A stretch of 64,000 bases of DNA from Hahellaceae bacterium (GTDB taxonomy: Bacteria; Pseudomonadota; Gammaproteobacteria; Pseudomonadales; Oleiphilaceae). The notes below the pieces were generated by a model that did no database searches, had not been told where the DNA came from, and saw only the letters and a program-made list of their open reading frames with translations. Shown one piece after another: positions 53,464 through 64,000 of the stretch (position 1 is the stretch's first letter; each line of letters begins with the position of its first letter). The stretch covers positions 62,001-126,000 of the forward strand of contig JADGDV010000005.1 of the NCBI GenBank assembly GCA_016744695.1. The letters are read 5' to 3'. Position numbers and translations under genes: made by a program.

Positions 53464-54150
53464 TATGTCTGAAGTTTGAAGGGATGTTTCTTTAGGTACT
53501 TTCTCTTCAAAGGGGTAGTCTTTAGCTTTTTTCTTTGTAATAGACTCAAGGCGAGTGATGATTTTATCAAACTCTTTGCTTATTACGGGGATTTCAGCAC
53601 GTTTAACTGAAATATCCTGTTCTATCTCTATGATTTTGTTCTTTTGTTGGCTGATCTTATTTAAAGTACTGTCAGGTACTTTTTTGCCTGTACGTTCACG
53701 GTTGGCGGCTTTGGTTTCTTCTTGTGAAAGCTGTCCTTTTACGACGCTGATATTGCCATTTTTTAGGGAGATATAATCGTCAATATCTTGCAGTTTTCTC
53801 TTTAAAACCCTAACGGCATCATTAGGGTGGCTGTATAATTTCAGCAGGGCGAGATCTTCTTCTTTTTGTTTTTTGACAGCCATAGCTTGCCTGACTTGTT
53901 CGGCTTCTTTGTTGTCTCTATCTGCTATTTGCTCTGCGGTGAGTGCGGGGGCTACTGATTCGATAAGCCGTCCGGAGCTACTGAGTATCTCGTACCCATT
54001 ACCTACAAGGTGGGGAGGGATATTAAGGCCTAATACAGTTACGCCATTTTCATCTTTATAACGGTAAAGGTTGCCAGCATAGGCATTAGAAATATAGGAT
54101 GCGGCCAGAATAAAGGTAAGCAATAATGTGATTTGTTTAAAATTACTCAT
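53446..54150 (-). CDS. DUF4124 exported coiled-coil protein
   Basis: ATG 54150 gives 234 residues with a signal peptide ending ASYISNAYAGN. A DUF4124-type motif, LYRYKDENGVTVLG, follows at the mature N-terminus. The rest is charged and helical, with a long predicted coiled coil (residues about 85-210) rich in Lys/Glu. Function is unknown. DUF4124 proteins are common periplasmic proteins in marine gammaproteobacteria. Confidence 0.78.
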   Translation of the reverse strand: MSNFKQITLLLTFILAASYISNAYAGNLYRYKDENGVTVLGLNIPPHLVGNGYEILSSSGRLIESVAPALTAEQIADRDNKEAEQVRQAMAVKKQKEEDLALLKLYSHPNDAVRVLKRKLQDIDDYISLKNGNISVVKGQLSQEETKAANRERTGKKVPDSTLNKISQQKNKIIEIEQDISVKRAEIPVISKEFDKIITRLESITKKKAKDYPFEEKVPKETSLQTSDIKKEKQ

Positions 54151-54297
54151 TTCAGAAAATGGTCTCAACGCTTAAAGGTAGTGTGCACAACTTTAATGGA
54201 AGTATAGCACTACATTGCTCGGCTTTAGAAAAAAATAATTGGCAAGTATGTCGAACCGCTTGTTAAATTTTTATTGTTAATTACGCGTAAGTAGCCC

Positions 54298-55065
54298 ATG
54301 GATATAGTTTTAGAGCAGTTTGTTTTATTTGTTATTTCATTGTTTGCGAATGGCTTGAGTGCGCTAGCGGGAGGTGGGGCCGGCTTACTGCAACTGCCTG
54401 CATTATTGTTTCTTGGTCTTGCATTCGGCACTGCTTTGGCGACTCATAAAATTGCTAGTGTAGCATTGGGTGTAGGCGCTACATTTAGGCATATTCGAGA
54501 AAAAGGCATTGATCTCCGGTTTTCTTTGTTCATATTAATGACTGGCTTGCCGGGTGTTGTTTTAGGTGCGCTTGTTATTTTAGCGGTGCCTGATGCTATT
54601 GCTCGCTTAGTATTGGGGGTTTTTACCACGGGGCTTGGTATTTATTCATGGCGATCTCCTGCATTGGGTATGGAATCTAACCACAAAAACCGAACATTAT
54701 TAGGTTGGGTTGTTGGCGGGGCTGGTTTGTTTTTTATCGGCTTTTTAAATGGCTCAATTACGTCAGGGACGGGGCTGTTTGTGACGATATGGTTGGTTGT
54801 ATGGTTTGGCTTCGACTATCAACGAGCTGTCACATATACCTTGATATTAGTGGGGTTATTTTGGAATGGTTTTGGTGCCGTTACTTTAGCGCTGCAAACA
54901 GATGTGAAGTGGGAGTGGATACCCGCATTACTGGTAGGTGCATTACTAGGCGGGTATTTTGGCGCAAATTTATCCATAGCCAAAGGTAATAAACTAGTTA
55001 AACGAAGCTTTGAATTTGTGACAATTGCAGTGGGTGTATCGTTAATTGTGGACGGGCTTGTTTAA
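54298..55065 (+). CDS. TauE/SafE family (sulfite exporter-like) membrane protein
   Basis: The 255-residue protein has about eight hydrophobic segments with the duplicated family core, here FANGLSALAGGGAGLLQLPALL at the start and FLNGSITSGTGLFVTIWLV in the second half. The family exports sulfite, sulfoacetate or other organosulfur anions. The substrate here is not indicated by neighbours. It is followed by a full GTAGGGTGCGCC-type hairpin. Confidence 0.85.
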   Translation: MDIVLEQFVLFVISLFANGLSALAGGGAGLLQLPALLFLGLAFGTALATHKIASVALGVGATFRHIREKGIDLRFSLFILMTGLPGVVLGALVILAVPDAIARLVLGVFTTGLGIYSWRSPALGMESNHKNRTLLGWVVGGAGLFFIGFLNGSITSGTGLFVTIWLVVWFGFDYQRAVTYTLILVGLFWNGFGAVTLALQTDVKWEWIPALLVGALLGGYFGANLSIAKGNKLVKRSFEFVTIAVGVSLIVDGLV

Positions 55066-55077
55066 GAATATTTCACC

Positions 55078-55134
55078 GTAGGGTGCGCCGTGCGCACCGT
55101 CCGAGTATCATCCTGTGCGCACGGCGCACCCTAC
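55078..55134. repeat. GTAGGGTGCGCC-type inverted repeat (complete, perfect arms)
   Basis: Twenty-base arms (55078-55097 and 55115-55134) beginning GTAGGGTGCGCC are perfectly complementary around a 17-base centre. It fills the gap between the convergent TauE-like gene and pyrE. Confidence 0.82.
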
Positions 55135-55136
55135 AT

Positions 55137-55781
55137 TTATGCTACGCCGTATTTTTCTCGATAAGCCGCTACGCTCTCGGCATACACTGCCATTTCAGGA
55201 TCTTCTTTTAAGTACTCAAGCACTTGGTTTAAATCAACAATGCTAGCAACCGGAATGCCGTAGTCTCTTTCTACTTCTTGTATAGCAGAAAGTTCACCTT
55301 TACCTTTTTCTTGACGGTTTAGGGCGATTAACACACCTGCGGGTTCAGCGCCTTCTTGGCGAATTATATCTATCACTTCTCTAATTGCTGTGCCTGCGGT
55401 TATAACGTCATCAATAATCATTATCTTTCCTGCCAGCTCTGCACCGACAATAGAGCCCCCTTCGCCATGTTTTTTTGCTTCTTTACGATTGAATGCGTAA
55501 GGAGTGTCTATACTATGCTGATCAGCCAGTGAAATAGCCGTGGCTGCGGCAAGGGGGATGCCTTTGTAGGCTGGGCCAAATAAAACGTCATAGCTAATGC
55601 CACTTTCTTTAAGAGCTGCGGCGTAGAATTTACCTAGCTGAGCCAAGGCTTTCCCTGAATTAAAAAGACCTGCGTTAAAGAAATAAGGACTGGTTCGTCC
55701 TGACTTCAGAGTGAACTCACCGAACTTTAAAACATTTTGTTGAATGGCAAACTCAATAAAATCGCGCTGATAGTCGTGCAT
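55137..55781 (-). CDS. pyrE: Orotate phosphoribosyltransferase
   Basis: PyrE converts orotate and PRPP to OMP in pyrimidine synthesis. The 214-residue enzyme has [14 protein letters not shown] near the start and the PRPP-binding [16 protein letters not shown]. Its divergence from a crc homologue is the same as in Pseudomonas. Confidence 0.97.
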   Translation of the reverse strand: MHDYQRDFIEFAIQQNVLKFGEFTLKSGRTSPYFFNAGLFNSGKALAQLGKFYAAALKESGISYDVLFGPAYKGIPLAAATAISLADQHSIDTPYAFNRKEAKKHGEGGSIVGAELAGKIMIIDDVITAGTAIREVIDIIRQEGAEPAGVLIALNRQEKGKGELSAIQEVERDYGIPVASIVDLNQVLEYLKEDPEMAVYAESVAAYREKYGVA

Positions 55782-55902
55782 ATAGAGGGCTCTTTGTTAA
55801 ATTTTGTAGAAAATACGTGATTATAGACCAAATCACTCAATCAGATCTTTTTCCGAAAATGTGAAACAGGTATCATACACCCAAATGAATAAAGGGGCAT
55901 CT

Positions 55903-56676
55903 ATGCGAGTAGTATCGATTAGTGTAAACGGCTTGAAGCAAGCAGCTGAAAATGGATTTTTCGAATGGATGAAAGATTTGGATGCCGATGTTGTATGTGT
56001 TCAAGACCTGTTGGCGCGTAGTTATGAGTTTGATGAGGAACTCTATCGCCCTGAAGGCTATGAAGCTTACTTTATTGATGCTGAAAATGTAGAGGACGGT
56101 GGTGTAGGCATATACACCCGCCACTTTCCGAAAGCGATTATGTACGGGTTCGCATATGAGCCTGCAGACCGGCAGGGTCGTTTTATACAGGCAGACTTTG
56201 AAAACGTTAGTGTGGCCGCCATGTTAGCGCCTTGCGCTTTGGGTAATGAAGAAAAGCAGCCAGAAAAAGACAGTTTTATGAATGCGTTTATGGAGCATTT
56301 ACACAAAACGTTACGTAAACGACGTCAGTTTATATTCTGCGCTAATATGCAAACAGCTCACTTAGTGACAGATGCGAGCAGTAAGTATCATAAAATGGAC
56401 GTGTCAGGTTTTTTACCTCATGAGCGAGCCTGGTTTGATGAAGTGTTTGACTCTCTAGATTATGTTGATGCATTTAGAGAAGTGAATAAAGAAAAGAAAC
56501 AGTTTACTTGGTGGCCCGAGTGGGCAAAAGGATGGCGTAAGCAGGCAGGTTGGCGAACAGATTATCAAATTACCACGCCAGGCCTACGCAATGCCATTCT
56601 TGATGGTTATATTGATGAAGCTCAGCGCTTTTCTGATCATGCCCCCATTATTATGGACTATGACATAGAGATATAA
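55903..56676 (+). CDS. crc: Crc-like catabolite repression control protein (ExoIII fold)
   Basis: The 257-residue protein starts at ATG 55903 behind AAAGGGG. It has the endonuclease/exonuclease/phosphatase fold but follows Crc: MRVVSISVNGLKQAA, DVVCVQDLLARSYEF, ADRQGRFIQADF, KRRQFIFCAN, HERAWFDEVFDSLDYVDAFREV and TDYQITTPGLR. The ExoIII metal Glu reads Asp (VQD) and the GDFN motif reads CANM, so nuclease activity is unlikely. In Pseudomonas, Crc acts with Hfq to repress translation of catabolic mRNAs. The pyrE neighbour supports this. Functional equivalence here is inferred. Confidence 0.85.
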   Translation: MRVVSISVNGLKQAAENGFFEWMKDLDADVVCVQDLLARSYEFDEELYRPEGYEAYFIDAENVEDGGVGIYTRHFPKAIMYGFAYEPADRQGRFIQADFENVSVAAMLAPCALGNEEKQPEKDSFMNAFMEHLHKTLRKRRQFIFCANMQTAHLVTDASSKYHKMDVSGFLPHERAWFDEVFDSLDYVDAFREVNKEKKQFTWWPEWAKGWRKQAGWRTDYQITTPGLRNAILDGYIDEAQRFSDHAPIIMDYDIEI

Positions 56677-56691
56677 TTTATTGAAAGCAAT

Positions 56692-56719
56692 AAAAAAGAG
56701 ACCTTCAGGTCTCTTTTTT
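56692..56719. terminator. Bidirectional terminator between crc and rph
   Basis: Twelve-base arms AAAAAAGAGACC and GGTCTCTTTTTT enclose TTCA. It lies between convergent genes, with T-runs on each strand. Confidence 0.88.
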
Positions 56720-56730
56720 ATGTGTACTAC

Positions 56731-57447
56731 TTACTGAGCCAAAGCGGCTTGCTGCAACTCAAACAACTCATTAATGCCCTTCTTGGCAAGTGTTAGCATT
56801 GCGTCAAACTCTTCTTGGTTAAATGACTGTCCTTCTGCTGTTCCTTGAACCTCAATAAACCCACCTTTATCTGTCATTACTACATTCATGTCGGTTTCAG
56901 CCGCAGAATCTTCTGGGTAATCTAGGTCAAGTACTGGATGGCCTTCGTATATGCCTACAGAAATAGCCGCAATCATCTGTTTGAGTGGCAGCGCTTTTAG
57001 TTTTCCGTTATCAACCAAGGTTTGAAGTGCGTCGGTTAATGCAACACAAGCACCTGTAATAGACGCGGTGCGAGTGCCACCGTCCGCTTGAATGACATCA
57101 CAGTCAATAGATATTTGACGTTCACCAAGCGCTTCAAGGTCAACGGCTGCACGTAGTGATCGAGCAATAAGGCGTTGAATCTCTACGGTTCTTCCTGTTT
57201 GCTTTCCACGAGCGGCTTCACGAGACATGCGTGAACCGGTTGATCTTGGCAGCATGCCGTATTCAGCGGTAACCCAGCCCTGGCCTTTACCGCGTAAGAA
57301 GCGAGGAATAGACTCATCAATACTCGCTGTACAGATGACTTTTGTATCGCCAAACTCAATTAATACTGAACCTTCTGCATGCTTGGTGTAGTTGCGTGTG
57401 ATTTTAATGTCTCTGGCTTGCTCTGGTGTGCGTCCACTGGGTCTCAT
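56731..57447 (-). CDS. rph: Ribonuclease PH
   Basis: RNase PH trims tRNA 3' ends phosphorolytically. The standard start [10 protein letters not shown] corresponds to ATG 57447, giving 238 residues, although the frame is open to 57519. Core signatures are [32 protein letters not shown] and [18 protein letters not shown]. It is divergent from yicC. Confidence 0.97.
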   Translation of the reverse strand: MRPSGRTPEQARDIKITRNYTKHAEGSVLIEFGDTKVICTASIDESIPRFLRGKGQGWVTAEYGMLPRSTGSRMSREAARGKQTGRTVEIQRLIARSLRAAVDLEALGERQISIDCDVIQADGGTRTASITGACVALTDALQTLVDNGKLKALPLKQMIAAISVGIYEGHPVLDLDYPEDSAAETDMNVVMTDKGGFIEVQGTAEGQSFNQEEFDAMLTLAKKGINELFELQQAALAQ

Positions 57448-57675
57448 GCTTGCGATCCTATGTCGTAGTTGTAAGGGTGGTTGATATAAAATTGGCGGCA
57501 TTTTAACACCTATGCTCATTAAGCGCGCCTACCTTAAATGAATATGCCTTTTTCTTAGGGGAATAAGGGATAGGTTTATGGTGCTTAACTGGGTAGAATT
57601 AACTCAAAGTGATTAAGTAATTTAAATCTATCAGCTAATACCGGCCACTAATTAGAGTGGTCTTGGGAGCCATTA

Positions 57676-59185
<1,510 letters not shown>

Positions 59186-59243
59186 GGTGCTACCTTTAGG
59201 TAAACTGTTCGGCTGAATTTTAGTATTTTAATCGGGGTTCCTG

Positions 59244-59456
59244 ATGGCACGAGTGACTGTAGAAGATTGTTTAGAAAATGTAGAAAATCGATTTGAATTG
59301 ATTATGGTCTCTACAAAAAGAGCGCGTGAACTTGCTACGGGCGGAAAAGAGCCGCACGTTGAGTGGGAAAATGATAAACCAACAGTGGTTGCTCTAAGAG
59401 AAATTGCTGCTGGCTTCGTAGATAAGACTATATTGGAAGATAATCAGGGCGAGTAA
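59244..59456 (+). CDS. rpoZ: RNA polymerase omega subunit
   Basis: The 70-residue omega subunit has the conserved [34 protein letters not shown]. It is on the short side compared with the approximately 90 residues of E. coli and Pseudomonas, with the C-terminal tail reduced. It helps assemble beta' and forms part of the ppGpp site, which fits its neighbour spoT. A terminator follows. Confidence 0.97.
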   Translation: MARVTVEDCLENVENRFELIMVSTKRARELATGGKEPHVEWENDKPTVVALREIAAGFVDKTILEDNQGE

Positions 59457-59494
59457 CCCCCCTTTTTTCAGCCTTTAAGATCTTCGTAATACCT

Positions 59495-59528
59495 AAAAAC
59501 CCGAATGTTTCGACATTCGGGTTTTTTT
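59495..59528 (+). terminator. Terminator after rpoZ
   Basis: Fourteen-base arms (AAAAACCCGAATGT / ACATTCGGGTTTTT) around a TTCG tetraloop, followed by further T residues. It separates rpoZ from spoT and may allow partial read-through. Confidence 0.9.
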
Positions 59529-59604
59529 GTCTGGATGTATTGATTCCAAGTAGATATAGTTCTGATATGTGTCTAGTTTTTGAGCCTAAATGGTAGGAGA
59601 TTGC

Positions 59605-61767
59605 GTGCCAGGTGTTGATGCCTTTATTGATGGATTAAGTGAGTATCTGGATGATCAAGCCGTTAATTTAGTTCGGCAGGCTTATATTTGTGCCGAAAAA
59701 GCACACGAAGGCCAGTTTCGTCGCAGTGGTGAACCTTATATTATTCATCCACTCGCTGTTGCGCGCATCCTAGCGGGTTTACGCATGGACCCGCAAACAT
59801 TAATGGCGGCACTACTCCATGATGTCATTGAAGATACTGATGTAGCGAAAGAAGAGCTGGCTGCACAGTTTGGTGATGTGGTTGCAGAGTTGGTTGATGG
59901 GGTGAGTAAGCTAACCCAAATTGAGTTTAAATCTAAAGCCGAAGCACAGGCAGAAAACTTCCGAAAAATGACCTTGGCAATGGCCAAAGATATTAGAGTC
60001 ATTTTAGTCAAACTAGCTGATCGCCTCCATAATATGCGTACGCTTGGTCCTTTGAATCCTGAAAAACGCCGACGTATTGCCACTGAAACTCTTGATATTT
60101 ATGCGCCAATTGCTAACCGGCTGGGCATCAACAGTATACGCGTTGAGTTAGAAGATCTTGGTTTTGCCGCTTTGTACCCAATGCGTGCAAAATATATAAA
60201 AAAGGCTGTTGATAATCTTAGAGGTAATCACCAGGAAATTATTGGTGAAATTCAGGCTCGGCTTGAAGAGAAGTTAGATAATCGAGATCTCAAAGGCATT
60301 ATTATAGGCCGAGAAAAACATCTCAATAGTATTTACCAAAAAATGAAATATAAGCATAAATCATTTCATGAAATTATGGATGTTTATGCCTTTAGAATTG
60401 TGACTGATAATGAAGATAGCTGTTATCGAATCCTTGGCGCTGTTCACAGCCTATACAAACCACTTCCTGGCCGTTTTAAAGATTACATATCAATGCCAAA
60501 GGCTAATGGCTACCAGTCTTTACATACCACCTTGTTTGGCATGCATGTAAATATAGAAATACAAATCCGTACTGCTGAAATGGAAGAGTTGGCAAATAAC
60601 GGTATTGCTGCGCACTGGGTTTATAAGTCTGACTCTACTGATGCATCTGCGGCTCACCAGCTCAGAGTTGATCGCTGGGTTAAAGGCCTGATGGAAATGC
60701 GTGATCAGGCTGATGACTCAATGGACTTTATCGAGGATGTGAAAATTGACCTTTTCCCCGATGAAATTTATGTATTTACACCAAAAGGTAAAATCCTGGA
60801 GCTGCCAGCAGGCGCTACACCGATTGATTTTGCCTATGCAATACATACCGATATAGGAAATGCCTGTGTTGCCTGCAGGGTTAATAAAGTACTTTCTCCA
60901 TTAAGTGTACAGCTGACAAGTGGGCAGACTATTGAGGTAATAACAGCGCCTGGGGCTAAACCAAGTGTTTCATGGCTTAACTTTGTAGTAAGTGGTAAAG
61001 CTAAGAGCGGCATTCGTCATTATCTTAAGCAGCAAAAACAAAGTGAGTCTTCAGAGCTTGGTCGTTTGTTACTTAGAAAATCTCTTAACAGTTTTGAAAA
61101 GACACTGGCAGATATTCCTGAAGAGCAAATTAAGCTCGTCGTGTCTCATAATAAAGTAAGTAGTTTTGATGACCTTCTGGAAGAAATAGGCTTAGGTAGC
61201 CGAATGTCTTATATTGTAGCCCGGCAACTTGTCCCCGTGAGTGAGACCGAAATAGAAACGCCTGAGCTAGAGGATGATCATACGGATAATGAACCTAGTA
61301 TGATGATCAAAGGCACAGAGGGCTTGCTAGTTAGCTACGCTCATTGTTGCAAGCCTATTCCTGGAGACCCTATTATTGGTGTGATGGATATGGGTAATGG
61401 CATGGTTATTCATGCTGAAAACTGCAGCAAATTAACCTCAAAAGGGCGTGGCGAAAGTATAGGCGGGACTCAAAATCGTTGGATTCACCTTAACTGGGCT
61501 AAGGATATTATGGATGAGTTTTCAGTAGAGCTCAAAGTCGCACTTGAACGGCAGCGAGGCATTATTGCAGAGCTAGCTTCGGCAGTGACCGTTGCTGACG
61601 GGAATATTGAAAAAATAAATGTAGAAGAGCAAAACGCTCAGTTGAGTGTGATTAGCTTGGTTATTCATGTTCAGGGGCGCAGGCACCTTGCAAGGGTTAT
61701 GCGTCGAATTCGCAACATGAAAGCCGTTATAAATATTGTTAGAACAAAAACAACCGCGCAAAACTGA
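59605..61767 (+). CDS. spoT: Bifunctional (p)ppGpp synthetase/hydrolase
   Basis: GTG 59605, six bases behind AGGAG, is preferred over ATG 59590 and gives 720 residues. The N-terminal HD hydrolase is intact ([11 protein letters not shown], His72/Asp73, Glu76/Asp77). The synthetase region carries [24 protein letters not shown], followed by a TGS domain ([20 protein letters not shown]), a zinc-finger-like segment [13 protein letters not shown] and a C-terminal ACT domain. The intact HD motif makes it SpoT, not RelA. ridA follows after 17 bases. Confidence 0.97.
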   Translation: MPGVDAFIDGLSEYLDDQAVNLVRQAYICAEKAHEGQFRRSGEPYIIHPLAVARILAGLRMDPQTLMAALLHDVIEDTDVAKEELAAQFGDVVAELVDGVSKLTQIEFKSKAEAQAENFRKMTLAMAKDIRVILVKLADRLHNMRTLGPLNPEKRRRIATETLDIYAPIANRLGINSIRVELEDLGFAALYPMRAKYIKKAVDNLRGNHQEIIGEIQARLEEKLDNRDLKGIIIGREKHLNSIYQKMKYKHKSFHEIMDVYAFRIVTDNEDSCYRILGAVHSLYKPLPGRFKDYISMPKANGYQSLHTTLFGMHVNIEIQIRTAEMEELANNGIAAHWVYKSDSTDASAAHQLRVDRWVKGLMEMRDQADDSMDFIEDVKIDLFPDEIYVFTPKGKILELPAGATPIDFAYAIHTDIGNACVACRVNKVLSPLSVQLTSGQTIEVITAPGAKPSVSWLNFVVSGKAKSGIRHYLKQQKQSESSELGRLLLRKSLNSFEKTLADIPEEQIKLVVSHNKVSSFDDLLEEIGLGSRMSYIVARQLVPVSETEIETPELEDDHTDNEPSMMIKGTEGLLVSYAHCCKPIPGDPIIGVMDMGNGMVIHAENCSKLTSKGRGESIGGTQNRWIHLNWAKDIMDEFSVELKVALERQRGIIAELASAVTVADGNIEKINVEEQNAQLSVISLVIHVQGRRHLARVMRRIRNMKAVINIVRTKTTAQN

Positions 61768-61784
61768 GAACTGGGAGCAGGCTG

Positions 61785-62171
61785 ATGGGCAATAAAACGA
61801 TTATTCAAACAAATAAAGCACCACAAGCGATAGGTACTTATTCTCAAGCGGTAAAAGTAGGCCAAACTGTCTATTTATCAGGGCAGATCCCTCTAGTTCC
61901 TGAAACAATGGAGCTAGTTGGAGGTGATATATCGGCCCGCATTCGTCAAGTGTTTGATAACCTCCGAGCAGTATGCCAAGCGGCTGGCGGAGAGTTAGAG
62001 GATATTGTGAAACTAAATATTTTTCTGACCGATTTGGATAACTTTTCTATCGTTAATGACATTATGGCTACTTATTTTAAAAAGCCTTACCCTGCCAGAG
62101 CTGCTGTTGGCGTAGCGGCATTACCAAAAGGCACTGATGTAGAAATGGATGCAGTGATGGTGGTGGGTTAA
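61785..62171 (+). CDS. ridA: RidA family 2-iminobutanoate/2-iminopropanoate deaminase
   Basis: The 128-residue Rid protein has [17 protein letters not shown] and [16 protein letters not shown], with the catalytic Arg105. It hydrolyses reactive imines produced by PLP enzymes. It is downstream of spoT, as in Pseudomonas. Its stop codon shares the palindrome TTAA with the stop of the convergent epimerase gene. Confidence 0.95.
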   Translation: MGNKTIIQTNKAPQAIGTYSQAVKVGQTVYLSGQIPLVPETMELVGGDISARIRQVFDNLRAVCQAAGGELEDIVKLNIFLTDLDNFSIVNDIMATYFKKPYPARAAVGVAALPKGTDVEMDAVMVVG

Positions 62172-63043
62172 ACCTCAAGACCTGAATGTTTAATCATTTC
62201 ACTATACCCTTCTTTAAACGAAGGGTATTTAAATTGATATCCACTATCTAATAAACGCTTATTACTGCAACGCTTACTGCCAGCGCTTCTCTTCTTTGCA
62301 CTTACAGGCTCACTTTTTTCTTTTGAGTTAATAGTCTCTTTAATCTGCTCGCTAATCCAGTCCACCAGTACTTTCATTTGAACGGGTTCAGAATCGCTGG
62401 CTAAGTAACAATCATCTAATGGTTCGCCTTTAATATCTGTTTCAATCAAGTGCTTTAGTACGAGTACGCAATCATCTTCATGAATTCTATTGGTATAGGC
62501 AGGGGAATTATCATTCGCCTTTCCACTTATTACTTGATCAAGTAGTCGGGTGCGGGTGCCGCCATAAATCCCGGAGAATCGAATGTTACTTGCGGGGAAA
62601 GTGCAGCTTAATGCCGTTTTTTCGGCTTCTAATAAGCGCTGCCCAGAAAAACGAGTAGGTGAAACGGGGCTTTCTTCATCAACCCATTGGTCATCATCTT
62701 GAGGATACACACTGCTACTTGAAACAAAAAATAGTCTTCTAGGTGATAAATTGGAGTGATTTACTTCATTAATTAGGTTTTTTAAGCCGTTGACGTAGAT
62801 TTCTTGGTAGGTCTTATCATTAAACTCGTTTGCGGTGAGGCAGTAGACAATATAATCCAGTTTTTTTGGTAGTTTGCCTTCAAGGCTTGATGGGTGAGTA
62901 ACATCTGCGGAAATTCTGTTAATCTCAGTAGGTAGGTTCTCTGTATTACGTTTGAGCCCGTAAACATGATGCTGATCTTTTAAGGTCATCGCTAGCCTCA
63001 GACCGATGCTACCACAGCCGACTATCAGGATATTATGGCTCAT
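62168..63043 (-). CDS. NAD-dependent epimerase/dehydratase (SDR, YeeZ-like)
   Basis: ATG 63043 with GGGGA nine bases ahead gives 291 residues. The N-terminal Rossmann motif is [15 protein letters not shown] (GxGxxG), followed by [19 protein letters not shown] and a [10 protein letters not shown] segment. The YxxxK of classical SDRs is replaced by an SGQRLLEAE stretch, as in extended atypical SDRs. The sugar or other substrate is unknown. Confidence 0.82.
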   Translation of the reverse strand: MSHNILIVGCGSIGLRLAMTLKDQHHVYGLKRNTENLPTEINRISADVTHPSSLEGKLPKKLDYIVYCLTANEFNDKTYQEIYVNGLKNLINEVNHSNLSPRRLFFVSSSSVYPQDDDQWVDEESPVSPTRFSGQRLLEAEKTALSCTFPASNIRFSGIYGGTRTRLLDQVISGKANDNSPAYTNRIHEDDCVLVLKHLIETDIKGEPLDDCYLASDSEPVQMKVLVDWISEQIKETINSKEKSEPVSAKKRSAGSKRCSNKRLLDSGYQFKYPSFKEGYSEMIKHSGLEV

Positions 63044-63126
63044 TATGGTATTCCCCATTGCACTTGTTAGTTTCTGGATTTATTCTTCATTAACTATTTA
63101 CTCTATGAAGCTATATGGTGAACATT

Positions 63127-64000
63127 ATGACACTCACAGAACTTAGATATATTGTCACATTAGCATCAGAAAAGCACTTTGGCCGAGCCGCTGAGAAGTG
63201 CTTTGTGAGTCAGCCGACATTGAGTGTGGCCGTTAAAAAATTAGAAGAAGAGTTAGGTGTTACTTTGTTTGAGCGTAGCAAAGGGCATATTGCCGTTACT
63301 GAGCTGGGCCAGAAGCTAGTTTTACAGTCACAAAAAGTACTTGATCAGGTGAGGGTTATTAAAGACCTTGCTCAAGAGGGTAAGGATCAATTGGCAGCGC
63401 CTTTGCGTGTTGGCGCTATTTATACCATTGGCCCTTATTTGTTTCCTCATTTGATGCCGGAGCTTCATCGCGCGGCCCCCTCAATGCCCCTTTATATAGA
63501 AGAAAATTACACTTCGGTATTGCGTGAAAAACTAAGGCGTTCAGAGTTAGATGCGATTCTTGTAGCGTTACCATTTGAGGAGCCTGAGGTGGTTAGCCTA
63601 CCGCTGTATGATGAGCCCTTTGTGGTACTTTTACCGAAAGGTCACCCGCTCACTCAATATGACGAATTACGAAGTGAGCAATTACTTACTGACAACTTAC
63701 TGCTACTAGGCCCTGGTAACTGTTTTCGTGATCAAGTACTAGAGAGCAGCCCTGAGCTAATGAATGCGGTAAGACTATCAACGCAGACTCAAAAAAATGA
63801 GGCAGCCCCAAAACTAATAACAGAAGGGAGCTCCTTAGAGACCATTCGCCACATGGTTGTTTCAGGTTTGGGCATTACTGTATTGCCCTTGTCGGCAGCC
63901 GTCGGACATTTCAACCATGAGCTGCTAGAAACAAGGCCTTTTGTTGCACCAGCACCTTATAGAACGGTTGGTTTGGCTTGGAGAGTAACTTTCCCCAGAC
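63127..64000 (+). CDS. oxyR: Hydrogen-peroxide sensor OxyR, LysR family (3' end beyond the window)
   Basis: The first 291 residues are present. The N-terminal helix-turn-helix reads TELRYIVTLASEKHFGRAAEKCFVSQPTLSVAVKKLEEELG, and the regulatory domain follows Pseudomonas OxyR closely (VGAIYTIGPYLFPHLMPELHR; EGSSLETIRHMVVSGLGITVLPLSAA). The peroxidatic Cys199 is in GNCFRDQ (codon 63721-63723). Position 208, the resolving Cys in E. coli and Pseudomonas OxyR, is Ser (codon AGC at 63748-63750). The frame continues past the right edge. Confidence 0.95.
   Translation, partial: MTLTELRYIVTLASEKHFGRAAEKCFVSQPTLSVAVKKLEEELGVTLFERSKGHIAVTELGQKLVLQSQKVLDQVRVIKDLAQEGKDQLAAPLRVGAIYTIGPYLFPHLMPELHRAAPSMPLYIEENYTSVLREKLRRSELDAILVALPFEEPEVVSLPLYDEPFVVLLPKGHPLTQYDELRSEQLLTDNLLLLGPGNCFRDQVLESSPELMNAVRLSTQTQKNEAAPKLITEGSSLETIRHMVVSGLGITVLPLSAAVGHFNHELLETRPFVAPAPYRTVGLAWRVTFPR

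Overview
The window is a moderately AT-rich stretch of a gammaproteobacterial chromosome. Most core blocks keep Pseudomonas-like gene order: glnK-amtB with ubiK and comM; rdgB-hemW-metW-metX; pilT/pilU with yggS-proC-yggT; polA-DUF2782-thrB; pyrE/crc; rph/yicC-gmk-rpoZ-spoT-ridA and oxyR. Accessory families (DUF6160, AdeT-like, DUF3570/DUF4266) and lower GC point to a marine Oceanospirillales/Alteromonadales-type bacterium rather than a true Pseudomonas. This placement is inferred from gene content only.

Layout. 1-2400: cobalamin lower-ligand and nucleotide-loop genes cobU, cobT, cobC. 2400-3670: an AraC-type regulator. 3981-10495: a tight six-gene operon for exported redox proteins (c-type haem lipoprotein, Tat-exported DUF1501 protein, TlpA thioredoxin, small Cys-tailed DUF4266 lipoprotein, DUF3570 outer-membrane protein, ApbE flavin transferase). 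This is the best candidate here for a little-described system. 10513-16306: NnrU, an AdeT-like binding protein, and a DUF6160-TetR-glycosyltransferase-GST cassette behind three matching TGTCA-N7-TGACA palindromes. 16411-20631: a polar amino-acid ABC importer. 20697-22336: a PIN/excisionase-type toxin-antitoxin pair and a broken REP-associated transposase. 22323-27192: LysR regulator, metallo-beta-lactamase-fold protein, and divergent polyamine genes speA/speE. 27290-38329: nitrogen signalling, ubiK, comM, guanine deaminase, trmB, a receiver-TPR protein, hemW, rdgB, metW, metX. 38481-41317: a PEP-CTERM protein and a dynamin-like GTPase lying between metX and yggT. 41629-64000: the remaining housekeeping blocks, ending in an oxyR cut by the window edge.

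Small inverted repeats of three sequence families are scattered between genes (GTCATTC type, GTAGGGTGCGCC type, GTAGCCGTGATG type), several as full hairpins and others as half copies. The OxyR protein keeps Cys199 but has Ser at position 208. No tRNA, rRNA, CRISPR array or complete insertion sequence was seen.
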